Made by a program: the position numbers and the translations under genes. 64,000 nucleotides of DNA, from the NCBI GenBank assembly GCA_963747535.1, contig CAVVFX010000020.1, positions 744,001-808,000 of the forward strand, written 5' to 3'. Below the pieces are notes generated by a model. The model saw nothing but the letters and a program-made list of their open reading frames with translations, was not told where the DNA came from and made no database searches. The number at the start of each line of letters is the position of its first letter. The stretch's first letter is position 1. The DNA comes from CAVVFX01 sp963747535. Lineage in GTDB: Bacteria > Acidobacteriota > Terriglobia > Bryobacterales > Bryobacteraceae. Positions 8,479 through 15,757 of the stretch are shown here, piece after piece.

Positions 8479-9197
8479 TGAAATCGATTCTCCTCATCCT
8501 CGCGTGCTGCAATTTATTCGCCGCCGGCTTGCCCATCAGCGGCATCTCCCATGCGGGTTTCCGCGTAGCCGATCTCGAGAAGACACGCGCATTCTATACC
8601 GGCGTTCTTGGGTACCAACAGGCCTTCGATCAAAAAGACGCGTCGGGAAAAACGACGCTGGCGGTCTTCAAAATCAACGAAGACGAGTTCCTGGAAATCT
8701 CGCCGGGCATTCCGGCAGGGACTACCGATCGCCTCACACACATCGCCTTCCTCACGGACAAACTGGAGGCCCTGCGCGAGTCCGTCGAGAGGCTCGGTTT
8801 CATTCCACCGGAACTGCGTACGGGCCACGACCGCACGCGCAACTTCTCGATCAAAGATCCCGATGGACATCGCGTCGAGTTCGTCCAATACGAGCCCGAC
8901 TCGATGCACGCCCAGGCGCGCGGTAAATTTGCCGACGATCGCCGCATCTCGACGCACCTTCTGCATGTCGGTCTGGCAGTGGCCGACGAGAATCGCGCAT
9001 TTACTTTTTTTCGCGACTCGCTCGGCGTCGATGATTACATCGAATTATTACCGCAAGGCGCCACCACCCGTCTATATTTCGAAGTCCCGAACCTGAAACG
9101 GGCGATCGAGACATTGCGTGGCCGGGGACTTACTAACAGCTCCAACATTCACGATCCGGACGGTACCAGGATCGAGTTAGTCAGTGCCGCACGTTAA
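8475..9197 (+). CDS. Exported VOC-superfamily (glyoxalase/dioxygenase-like) protein coupled to the ABC operon
   Basis: A 240-residue protein with an N-terminal signal peptide (KSILLILACCNLFAAG). The first VOC module covers about residues 22-140 (ISHAGFRVADLEKTRAFYTGVLGY, the beta-alpha-beta start, and DPDGHRVEFVQ near its end). A second, shortened module spans about 160-240 (HVGLAVADENRAFTFFRDSLGV ... DPDGTRIELV). Each module has His and Glu residues in metal-ligand positions, so a metal-dependent lyase, isomerase or dioxygenase is plausible; the reaction is unknown. The ATGATG start overlaps the permease stop by 4 bp, so it is co-translated with the importer. An extracytoplasmic VOC protein in place of a solute-binding protein is odd. 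It might process the transported substrate. Confidence 0.8.
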   Translation: MMKSILLILACCNLFAAGLPISGISHAGFRVADLEKTRAFYTGVLGYQQAFDQKDASGKTTLAVFKINEDEFLEISPGIPAGTTDRLTHIAFLTDKLEALRESVERLGFIPPELRTGHDRTRNFSIKDPDGHRVEFVQYEPDSMHAQARGKFADDRRISTHLLHVGLAVADENRAFTFFRDSLGVDDYIELLPQGATTRLYFEVPNLKRAIETLRGRGLTNSSNIHDPDGTRIELVSAAR

Positions 9198-9245
9198 TTA
9201 AGTTTCATACACAACGTGGCGCGCATTTGTTTCGTCCATAGGGGC

Positions 9246-9548
9246 ATGAAAAGCGCATTGCTTCCCACTCTTCTTTTAAGCGCGGCCAGCTTTCTCATGC
9301 TCGGCTGCGCGAGTCACCCGGCGTATGTTGCATACTACGGACCACCGGCGCCGCGTGTAGAAGGCTACGGTTATGCTCCCGGCCCAGGTTACGTATGGAT
9401 TCCCGGATATTACTCCTGGACGGGCAGCAGTTATAGCTGGGTCGGTGGACGTTGGGCTCTGCCGCCGAGGCCGCATGCCGCGTGGGTCCCCGGACATTAT
9501 GTGCAGCGCTACGGGCATTCGGAATACATTCCGGGCCACTGGCGGTAA
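9246..9548 (+). CDS. Small lipoprotein with aromatic WxPG-Y/H-W repeats
   Basis: A 100-residue protein. The chosen ATG (9246) gives a lipoprotein signal, MKSALLPTLLLSAASFLMLG followed by Cys; an upstream ATG at 9216 would only add non-signal residues. The mature part is rich in Tyr, Pro, Gly and Trp with the repeated pattern [VI]-W-[IV]-P-G-[YH]-[YH] (YVWIPGYYSW, AAWVPGHYVQ, EYIPGHWR), typical of YXWGXW/WXPGHW repeat envelope proteins of unknown function. It follows the VOC gene by 48 bp, on the same strand, and could be a separate unit. Confidence 0.75.
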   Translation: MKSALLPTLLLSAASFLMLGCASHPAYVAYYGPPAPRVEGYGYAPGPGYVWIPGYYSWTGSSYSWVGGRWALPPRPHAAWVPGHYVQRYGHSEYIPGHWR

Positions 9549-9604
9549 CTAAGTACACCGTTTCAGGGTTCGCCATCGTATTCGCCACGCCGGCTCCCTA
9601 AGAA

Positions 9605-9778
9605 ACTGTAAAAAATCGGTTTGCATCCGGGAAGGAGCAGGTCAAACGGCCTACTCCGTATAGCGGCAGGCCGCAAAAGCGGCTGCTCCGCAGCCGGGCA
9701 GACCACAAAAAACGATGGTCTGCCCTACGGGCGCCCAAAGGCCAACTCCACGGAATTCTTCGCGGGCTTGTTAGCCTT
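9605..9778. repeat. Composite intergenic repeat, copy 1 (stacked hairpins)
   Basis: Contains CGGCTGC-tcc-GCAGCCG (9680-9696), the GGGCAGACCA hairpin (9696-9725), and flanking words ending in ACTCCACGGAATTCTTCGCG. Bases about 9630-9778 align with 13863-14008. The left end, with CATCCGGGAAGGAGC, recurs inverted near 53490-53515. No coding sense is visible. Confidence 0.75.
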
Positions 9779-9797
9779 GTGGAGTAGGCCCCGCTCA

Positions 9798-10496
9798 CTA
9801 GGCGCTCTGTTTCGATTCTTCGACGGCCTTCGACAGGAACTGAAGGAAGGGTGAGATCGAACGGACGCTACTCAGTACTAAATCTTTGAGCTGCGGACCG
9901 CAGACTTCACCGTCGGTTAACGGCGATTTGATGGCGAAGTGTTTTCGTTTGATGTCCTCGATCAGCGGATGATTGGCGTCGTAGCCGGCCGGCGGACGCT
10001 TCAGAGGTTCCAGAGCCATGATGCACATTGGCTCTAGTGCCTGCTGCGAGGTCACGCGCTTCCACGACTTCGGATCGGCCACGATTCTGTCGCGAATTTT
10101 CTTGAGCACAGCAGGCTCTGGCTGCCAGACTCCCCCGCCAATCAGCGATGCGCCCGGCTCGAGACGAAGGTAAGCGGCAGGCCCTGAGGCATCGTTCCCC
10201 TTCGCCTGCCCAAAATGAGCCGCGATAAATGTCTTGTACGGGCTTTTGTCCTGCGAAAAGCGGATGTCCCGGTAGATGCGCATCATCGAGCCCCGGTTGG
10301 GACTGGGATCAGCGATAAGGCCGGGCCTGATCTTCTTGAGTCCGGGCGCAAGGTCGGCGATCAAACGGAGAAAAGGCTCCTGAACCTCCGTTTCGTACCG
10401 TTCCTTGTTGGCCTGAAACCAGTCGCGGTCATTGTACCGTGCCAGATCCTTCAGGAAGTCGAACAATCCTCGCGTGAAATATCGTTCGGCAGACAT
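9798..10496 (-). CDS. DUF2461 family protein
   Basis: A 232-residue protein matching the DUF2461/TIGR02453 family by its full pattern. It starts with FDFLKDLARYNDRDWFQANK, then RIYRDIRFSQDKSPYKTFIAAHF, then a GGGVWQPEP segment, and ends with a K-R-K/F-A-I-K region. Function is unknown; the family is cytosolic and widespread in bacteria and fungi. It begins 3 bp after the stop of the SRPBCC gene, so the two form an operon. Its terminal region lies next to a composite repeat. Confidence 0.88.
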   Translation of the reverse strand: MSAERYFTRGLFDFLKDLARYNDRDWFQANKERYETEVQEPFLRLIADLAPGLKKIRPGLIADPSPNRGSMMRIYRDIRFSQDKSPYKTFIAAHFGQAKGNDASGPAAYLRLEPGASLIGGGVWQPEPAVLKKIRDRIVADPKSWKRVTSQQALEPMCIMALEPLKRPPAGYDANHPLIEDIKRKHFAIKSPLTDGEVCGPQLKDLVLSSVRSISPFLQFLSKAVEESKQSA

Positions 10497-10499
10497 TCT

Positions 10500-10946
10500 T
10501 CAACGTTCTCCGATCATCTGGTGGTCCAATTGTGCGAGCACCTGCGGCCATGCCTGCACGTGGCGGTCTCTCGACTGCTCGTCCGGAAAGCCTTCGTGAG
10601 TGAGGCGGAGCTGCGTCCCGCCGGCGGTCGGGGTGAGCTCGACCGTGACCACAGTTTCGGCGCCTTTGGTTGCAGCGGTGAGCCAGGTAAGCTCCACCCG
10701 GTGATTGCGTTCGAGCCGGAGGAACCGGCCGTAGTGCGGATGGCGGCTACCCTGGAAGAGCGTTTCAAAATAAAAGACCGCGTTGACCTCGCCTTTCATC
10801 AACACGGAACCCGGGGCGGCAAACCAGCGATCCAGCTGTTCGGTCCAGGCCTGAAACAGAACCTCAGGAGACGCCGTCATCGTGCGCTCAACGGTCAGGC
10901 CAAAAGGCCGTGGTGAAAGATCCGGCAGGGCAACCGCTGCGGTCAT
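10500..10946 (-). CDS. SRPBCC / AHSA1-like domain protein
   Basis: A protein of about 148 residues starting at the ATG at 10946 (MTAAVALPDLS); the frame extends to 11021, but those residues look non-coding. The AHSA1/START-like fold is shown by the opening LTVERTMTASPEVLFQAWTE, the strand pair PHYGRFLRLERNHRVELTW, and the closing helix DRHVQAWPQVLAQLDHQM. Such proteins bind hydrophobic ligands or act as co-chaperone-like factors; no substrate can be named. It is divergent from pyrR, leaving a 62-bp shared upstream region. Confidence 0.85.
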   Translation of the reverse strand: MTAAVALPDLSPRPFGLTVERTMTASPEVLFQAWTEQLDRWFAAPGSVLMKGEVNAVFYFETLFQGSRHPHYGRFLRLERNHRVELTWLTAATKGAETVVTVELTPTAGGTQLRLTHEGFPDEQSRDRHVQAWPQVLAQLDHQMIGER

Positions 10947-11008
10947 ATGACTTCTATTGTAGAGGTGTGTCGCCGGCGGGAGACGCATGATACGCTGGAT
11001 GGGAAAAT

Positions 11009-11575
11009 ATGGCCCTGACACGCGAAAAAAGCCAGCTCATGAGTGCCTCGGAAATCGATCGCACGCTGGTCCGCCTGGCGCATGAAATTCTGGAGAAAAG
11101 CGCCGATCTCGATAAGCTTGCCTTCATCGGCATCCGCCGCCGGGGAGTCCCGCTGGCGCAACGACTGGCTAAGAAGATCGAAGCCATTGAAAAACGCGCG
11201 GTACCGGTCGGCATTCTCGACATCAACCTTTATCGCGACGACCTCAGCACGGTCGGCCACAAGCCGGTGGTCAGCGATACCCAGATCGATTTCTCCGTCC
11301 AGGGGAAAGATATCATCCTGATGGACGACGTGCTCTACACCGGACGCACCATTCGCGCGGCCCTCGACGCCTTGTTCGATCACGGCCGGCCAGCGCGCGT
11401 TCAGCTGCTGGTGCTGATCGATCGCGGCCATCGCGAATTGCCCATCGAAGCGCGCTTCATCGGGCGCACCGTGCAAACCTCCGACATCGAAATCATCGAG
11501 GTCAAGTTCCACGAGATCGACGGCATGGAGAAGGTCCTGCTCTGCGAACGGGCGGCCAGCGGACAGGCGGTCTAA
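11009..11575 (+). CDS. pyrR: PyrR: pyrimidine regulator / uracil phosphoribosyltransferase
   Basis: A 188-residue protein with the type I phosphoribosyltransferase fold. The PRPP loop DDVLYTGRT sits at residues 106-114, and GIRRRGVPLA and DINLYRDDLS are characteristic of PyrR. In Gram-positives PyrR binds pyr mRNA to trigger attenuation and has weak uracil phosphoribosyltransferase activity. Here it heads pyrR-pyrB-pyrC with a 4-bp gap to pyrB, which supports a regulatory role, but I could not recognise an anti-antiterminator RNA in the 62-bp leader. The ATG at 11009 is preceded by GGATGGG. Confidence 0.93.
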   Translation: MALTREKSQLMSASEIDRTLVRLAHEILEKSADLDKLAFIGIRRRGVPLAQRLAKKIEAIEKRAVPVGILDINLYRDDLSTVGHKPVVSDTQIDFSVQGKDIILMDDVLYTGRTIRAALDALFDHGRPARVQLLVLIDRGHRELPIEARFIGRTVQTSDIEIIEVKFHEIDGMEKVLLCERAASGQAV

Positions 11576-11579
11576 TTCC

Positions 11580-12488
11580 ATGCGCCGCGGGCTCCTGGGA
11601 ATCGAAGGTATGGATCGCGCCGAGATCGAAGCCATCCTGCAGCGCGCACGGGATTTTCAGCCCGCGCCGAACGAATCGTTCAAGCGATTCGACACGCTGC
11701 GCAACCGGATGATCGTGAACCTCTTTTTCGAAGCCTCCACGCGCACGCGCACCAGCTTCGAAATTGCGGCTCGCCGGTTGGGCGCGGAAGCCGTTTCCAT
11801 CGCGGCGTCAGGCTCCAGCGTCTCCAAGGGTGAGTCGCTGGTGGATACGCTGAATACGCTGGCGGCCATGCGTCCCAATGCGATCGTGATGCGGCACTCG
11901 GCGTCCGGGGCACCGCACTTCCTCGCCCGCCACCTCAATACTCCGATCATCAACGCCGGAGACGGCGCGCATGAACATCCCACGCAGGCGTTACTCGATG
12001 CCCGCACGATTCTGGACCGCAGGCCGACCCTCGAAGGACTTCGCGTGGCGATCATTGGCGACATCGCGCACAGTCGTGTGGCGCGTTCGAACGTGCACCT
12101 TCTTTCCAAGTTCAAAGCGGATGTGGTGCTCTGCGGTCCCGCGTCGCTACTGCCTCCAGACCTGGCCAAACTCGCGCCGGGCGTGACGCTCACCAACGAC
12201 ATGTCGGAAGCTATTCGCGATGCGGATGTGATCATGATGCTGCGTGTCCAACTGGAGCGGCAGCACGAAGCGCCCATCCCTACAGGAGAATATTTTCAGT
12301 TCTACGGGTTGCGCCTCGAGCATCTGCAGCTTGCCAAGCCCGATGTCCTGGTGATGCACCCGGGACCGATCAATCGCGGGCGCGAGCTAACCTCGGAGGT
12401 CGCCGACAGCCAGCGGTCGGTGATTCTGAACCAGGTGGAGAACGGCGTCGCGGTCCGGATGGCCGTGCTGGAGCGTATCGTACAGTGA
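11580..12488 (+). CDS. pyrB: Aspartate carbamoyltransferase catalytic subunit
   Basis: Condenses carbamoyl phosphate and aspartate, the committed step of UMP synthesis. It is 302 residues. The carbamoyl-phosphate loop STRTRTS is at residues 53-59, the mobile loop with SKGES follows, then the family motif HPTQALLDA, and the C-terminal HPGPINRG that binds aspartate. No pyrI regulatory subunit is adjacent, which is normal outside the enterobacterial lineage. The class with pyrB next to pyrC often forms an ATCase-DHOase complex, which could apply here. Confidence 0.96.
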   Translation: MRRGLLGIEGMDRAEIEAILQRARDFQPAPNESFKRFDTLRNRMIVNLFFEASTRTRTSFEIAARRLGAEAVSIAASGSSVSKGESLVDTLNTLAAMRPNAIVMRHSASGAPHFLARHLNTPIINAGDGAHEHPTQALLDARTILDRRPTLEGLRVAIIGDIAHSRVARSNVHLLSKFKADVVLCGPASLLPPDLAKLAPGVTLTNDMSEAIRDADVIMMLRVQLERQHEAPIPTGEYFQFYGLRLEHLQLAKPDVLVMHPGPINRGRELTSEVADSQRSVILNQVENGVAVRMAVLERIVQ

Positions 12489-12510
12489 GCAAAGCCCAGT
12501 GAGCAAAGCC
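12483..12510. repeat. 14-bp perfect tandem duplication at the pyrB-pyrC junction
   Basis: CAGTGAGCAAAGCC occurs twice in a row, spanning the pyrB stop (12486-12488) and ending 2 bp before the pyrC ATG. It lengthens the intercistronic gap without changing either protein. Confidence 0.85.
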
Positions 12511-12512
12511 CA

Positions 12513-13793
12513 ATGACCCTGCTGATTCAGAATGGCCGTATCATCGATCCCGCGTCGGGGCTGGATGCGATCGGCGACGTACTGATCGAGAATGGCAAGG
12601 TCGCGCGCATTCTCGGCGAGTCCAGCGGGAATGCGGACGAGATTCTGGACGCGACCGGGAAGATTGTCGCGCCGGGCTTCATCGACATGCACGTGCACCT
12701 GCGCGAACCGGGCCTGGAACATGCCGAGACCATCGAAACAGGATCGCGGGCTGCAGTTGCCGGCGGCTTCACCTCAATCTGCTGCATGCCCAACACCAAC
12801 CCCGTGAACGACAGTCCCATGGTGACGCGTTTCATCATCGACCGGGCGCGCCAGACGGCCGTGTGCCACGTGTTCCCGATCGGCGCCATCACGAAGGGCA
12901 GCGAAGGCGAAGAAATCGCGCCTATCGGCTCCATGAAAGCGGCCGGAGTGGTGGCCATTTCGGATGACGGACGCCCGGTGATGAATGCCCGCGTCACACG
13001 CCGTGCCATGGAGTTCGCGCGATCGTTCGACCTGCCGCTGATCCAGCATTGCGAAGACCTGAATCTGAGCGCCGGCGGTGATATGCACGAAGGGCCGCAC
13101 TCGACGCGTCTCGGTCTGCGCGGTATTCCCGCGGCATCCGAGGACGTGATGGTTGCGCGCGATATTCTGCTGGCCGAGTTGACCCACGTGCGCTACCACG
13201 TGGCGCATCTGTCCACCAGGAATTCCGTCGCGATGGTGGCATTTGCCAAGAGCCGTGGTCTCCGGGTGACGGCCGAAGCCACGCCGCACCACTTTGCGAT
13301 CACGGACGCCGAACTCGAGAACTACGACAGCAATTACAAAATGAAGCCGCCGCTGCGCAGCGGTGCCGACGTGGACGCGGTGATCGCAGGAATCGTGTCC
13401 GGCGCCATCGATGCGATTGCCTCGGACCATGCTCCGCACACCGGTAGCCAGAAGATGCAGGAATTCGAGCGGTGCCCGTTCGGGATCACTGGTCTCGAAA
13501 CGGCGATCGGCCTGTCGCTCGAAGCACTGGTACACACGGGGAAGATTTCTCTGATGCGGCTGATCGAACTCTTCACCACTGGGCCCGATCGCATTCTCGG
13601 GCTAGGCCGTGGCAGGCTCGTGGAAGGGGGTCCGGCAGATGTAACGATCTTCGACCTCGACGATGAGTGGACTTTCCTCACCGAGCATTCGTGCTCCAAG
13701 AGTAAGAACTCGCCCTTTAACGGGCACGTGTTCCGTGGCGGCCCTTTTGCGACCATTGTCTCGGGCGAGGTCGTTTGGCGGCGGACAGAGTAA
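12513..13793 (+). CDS. pyrC: Dihydroorotase, class I
   Basis: Cyclises carbamoyl aspartate to dihydroorotate, a zinc enzyme of the amidohydrolase fold. It is 426 residues. The metal site HVHLREPG has His60 and His62. The later ligands lie in LIQHCED and YHVAHLSTR, and the catalytic Asp is in ASDHAPH. Class I is indicated by the length, the MPNTNP motif and the C-terminal HVFRG end. The start is the ATG 24 bases after the pyrB stop. It is the last gene of the pyrRBC operon, followed by a long repeat-rich gap. Confidence 0.96.
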   Translation: MTLLIQNGRIIDPASGLDAIGDVLIENGKVARILGESSGNADEILDATGKIVAPGFIDMHVHLREPGLEHAETIETGSRAAVAGGFTSICCMPNTNPVNDSPMVTRFIIDRARQTAVCHVFPIGAITKGSEGEEIAPIGSMKAAGVVAISDDGRPVMNARVTRRAMEFARSFDLPLIQHCEDLNLSAGGDMHEGPHSTRLGLRGIPAASEDVMVARDILLAELTHVRYHVAHLSTRNSVAMVAFAKSRGLRVTAEATPHHFAITDAELENYDSNYKMKPPLRSGADVDAVIAGIVSGAIDAIASDHAPHTGSQKMQEFERCPFGITGLETAIGLSLEALVHTGKISLMRLIELFTTGPDRILGLGRGRLVEGGPADVTIFDLDDEWTFLTEHSCSKSKNSPFNGHVFRGGPFATIVSGEVVWRRTE

Positions 13794-13829
13794 AACAGGC
13801 TGTGCCGCGATTTAGACTCCTGTTAGATT

Positions 13830-14008
13830 AGCAGCCTGTGGCAGAGGTCTCTCCAGCGCGCGAGAGCAGGCGAAACGCCTACTCCTTATAGCGGCAAGCC
13901 GCAAAAACGGCTGCTCCGCAGCCGGGCAGACCACAAAAAACGATGGTCTACCTTACGGCGGGCCAAGGGCCCACTCCACAGAATTCTTCGCGGGGCGAAG
14001 ACTAGCCT
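13830..14008. repeat. Composite intergenic repeat, copy 2
   Basis: The left part (GCAGCCTGTGGCAGAGG to CGCCTACTCC, 13832-13885) matches the reverse complement of 54505-54563. The remainder (GCGGCAAGCCGC, CGGCTGCTCCGCAGCCG, the GGGCAGACCA hairpin at 13924-13953, CACTCCACAGAATTCTTCGCG) matches 9630-9778. The right arm of the hairpin has two mismatches. Confidence 0.75.
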
Positions 14009-14013
14009 AGGGA

Positions 14014-14690
14014 CAATACGGTTCAGTTAAGGGCTGTCTGCCCGCGCGACAGGTGCTGCTGGCGCAGCCGGCAGATGCAGAGCGCGTTTTTTTCGAAAGG
14101 AAGCCAAGTTTTGATAAGTGGCTGTCTTTTGCTTTAGTTATCCGGGGAGCCGCAAGTCGTAGCGGTTTTAGGTTTGTGCATTTTTGTGCACCGATCGCGG
14201 AAATATGCGCTGGTGCACAAAGCCGCCAGACCCATGAGCCGGACAGGATGAGATGAAAGAAGCGCAAGAGGGCGAATGCGGGCGCGTTCCACGCCGGGAC
14301 CGATTTCCCGTCTTTCGGTGTCGGCGGCGAATCTTGCGATTTCCTGGTATGTAAGTTTCTGCGGCGCGGCAGGGACGGCAGGCGGGGCGTAAAAGACGAG
14401 CAACGTCGGCAAATGGCACTCCTCAAATTTCAAAAAGGTCGCGCACGGGCGACCGGCAGACGGCACACCTTGGCCGTTCTACTTTCAGGTTGACACGCGA
14501 GGGCAACGTTTTTGAGGAGGCGGCGCCGATGTTGTTGGGATGAAGGGGCAGAAATGGGCGAAGGGGTGGTTACTGGCAAGCGGGTCAGTTTGGAAAGTGC
14601 ACAGACTGATCCTCCGGTCGGTTCGCAACATGGCAATTCGGCCAGATGGGTCAAAGAATGGTAGCGCGTTTATCATTCCTAATCTGCTTC
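14014..14690. repeat. Long dispersed repeat R3, copy A
   Basis: About 680 bp beginning CAATACGGTTCAGTTAAGGG and running through GTGCACAAAG, TTCCACGCCGGGACCG, GCAACGTCGGCAAATGG and CAACATGGCAATTCGGCCAG. The 5' third is repeated at 42372-42565 and the remainder at 42905-43505. All six frames diverge together between copies, with no synonymous bias, so I treat it as non-coding. Together with copy 2 of the composite repeat it fills the gap between pyrC and the sigma-factor gene. Confidence 0.75.
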
Positions 14691-14936
14691 GATCGGTACA
14701 AAGCATTCGATGGCCCGCAAGCCACAATCGAGATAAACGTCGAAACGCCACAGTCTGGTAACACCGTTCTCCGGGACCTGACTCTTACATCCCGGGGCGC
14801 CGCGCTTATGGGAGCAATGGACTGCATGACTTGGAATCTATCGACTGCCACTGGGGCCAAGGCTTTGGGGCTACGGGCCGTTGCAGACTTCGAATCGCTG
14901 GCGGGCCGAGTGACATCGCTCCTGGATACCGGGAAC

Positions 14937-15713
14937 TCACGCTTCGTGGCTTTTTCCGCTCAGCGCTGCTACCAGGTAGCGAAGTTCGGATTCTACGTCT
15001 GCCGGATCCGCCACTGTCTCCGCGATCTCCAGGCGGAAGAGGTCGCGGTAACGCTTGCGCAACCGGTGGATCGCGACCTTGATTGCGCCCTCCGACATAT
15101 CCATGTCGCGGGCAAGCGTAGCGTAAGGCGCTTCCGCCTGTCCGATGAGAAATACTCTCAACTTGCTAAATTGCTCCAGTCGTCCATGCTGCTGTAATTC
15201 GTCCCGCAGCCGCGCCATAACTTTGTCGAGTAGCGAATGCGCCCAACGGCGTTCGAAGATCCTTTCAGGTGTCTCGTTGTGAACCGGCTCGCGCTGATAA
15301 CGTTCCTCGCCCGAGGAGAGTTCAAACGGTAGAAGCGCAGCGCCTCCGCGCTTTTGGGCGCCCCTCCGATCCCCTTCATCGGCCAAAAAGAATTTGAGCG
15401 ATGTCAGAAGGAACGAACGGAAACGGCCCTTTTCCGGATCGACGCGATCGAGATACCGTCCCTCCAAGATGCGGACGAAAAACTCCTGGGTAAGGTCCTG
15501 AGCCTCATCTGACGAGTGGCCGCGGCGGCGCGCATAAGCGTATAGAGGGTACCAGTAGTTCTCACACAGCGAGGCCAACGCGGCGCGGCTCTCCTTCCTT
15601 GCCGGATCACCCGCCGCCACCACCAACGTCCAGCGGGTAGTAGGAAAATCCGTTCGCCTTCCCTGCATGTGCATCGTGTCCCCAGACAATGTATCACGCG
15701 CTTCTTCGGACAT
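14937..15713 (-). CDS. ECF-type RNA polymerase sigma factor paired with a Ser/Thr kinase
   Basis: A 258-residue sigma factor. Region 2 is recognisable in ENYWYPLYAYARRRG-HSSDEAQDLTQEFFVRIL (residues about 50-85). Region 4 is the helix-turn-helix YATLARDMDMSEGAIKVAIHRLRKRYR (about 205-232). Long ECF factors next to eukaryote-like Ser/Thr kinases are common in Acidobacteria and Planctomycetes. The gene begins 44 bp after the kinase stop on the same strand and is probably co-transcribed, so the kinase may control it. An internal ATG at 15674 (before MQGRRTDFPTTRW) is an alternative start that fits the family better. No anti-sigma gene is seen. The 552-nt open frame on the opposite strand is a shadow. 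Confidence 0.9.
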   Translation of the reverse strand: MSEEARDTLSGDTMHMQGRRTDFPTTRWTLVVAAGDPARKESRAALASLCENYWYPLYAYARRRGHSSDEAQDLTQEFFVRILEGRYLDRVDPEKGRFRSFLLTSLKFFLADEGDRRGAQKRGGAALLPFELSSGEERYQREPVHNETPERIFERRWAHSLLDKVMARLRDELQQHGRLEQFSKLRVFLIGQAEAPYATLARDMDMSEGAIKVAIHRLRKRYRDLFRLEIAETVADPADVESELRYLVAALSGKSHEA

Positions 15714-15757
15714 CAGACTGATCCCCCACTGTGTACTAAGGAATCAGCACGGAAACG

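Noticed and set aside
13800..14650. Transposase or phage remnant in the repeat blocks
   Set aside because: No DDE/DDD motif, integrase or phage protein found in any frame; the sequence is repeats only.
14646..15197. 183-residue open frame on the plus strand
   Set aside because: It lies mostly antisense to the ECF sigma gene and starts inside the R3 repeat; no family features.
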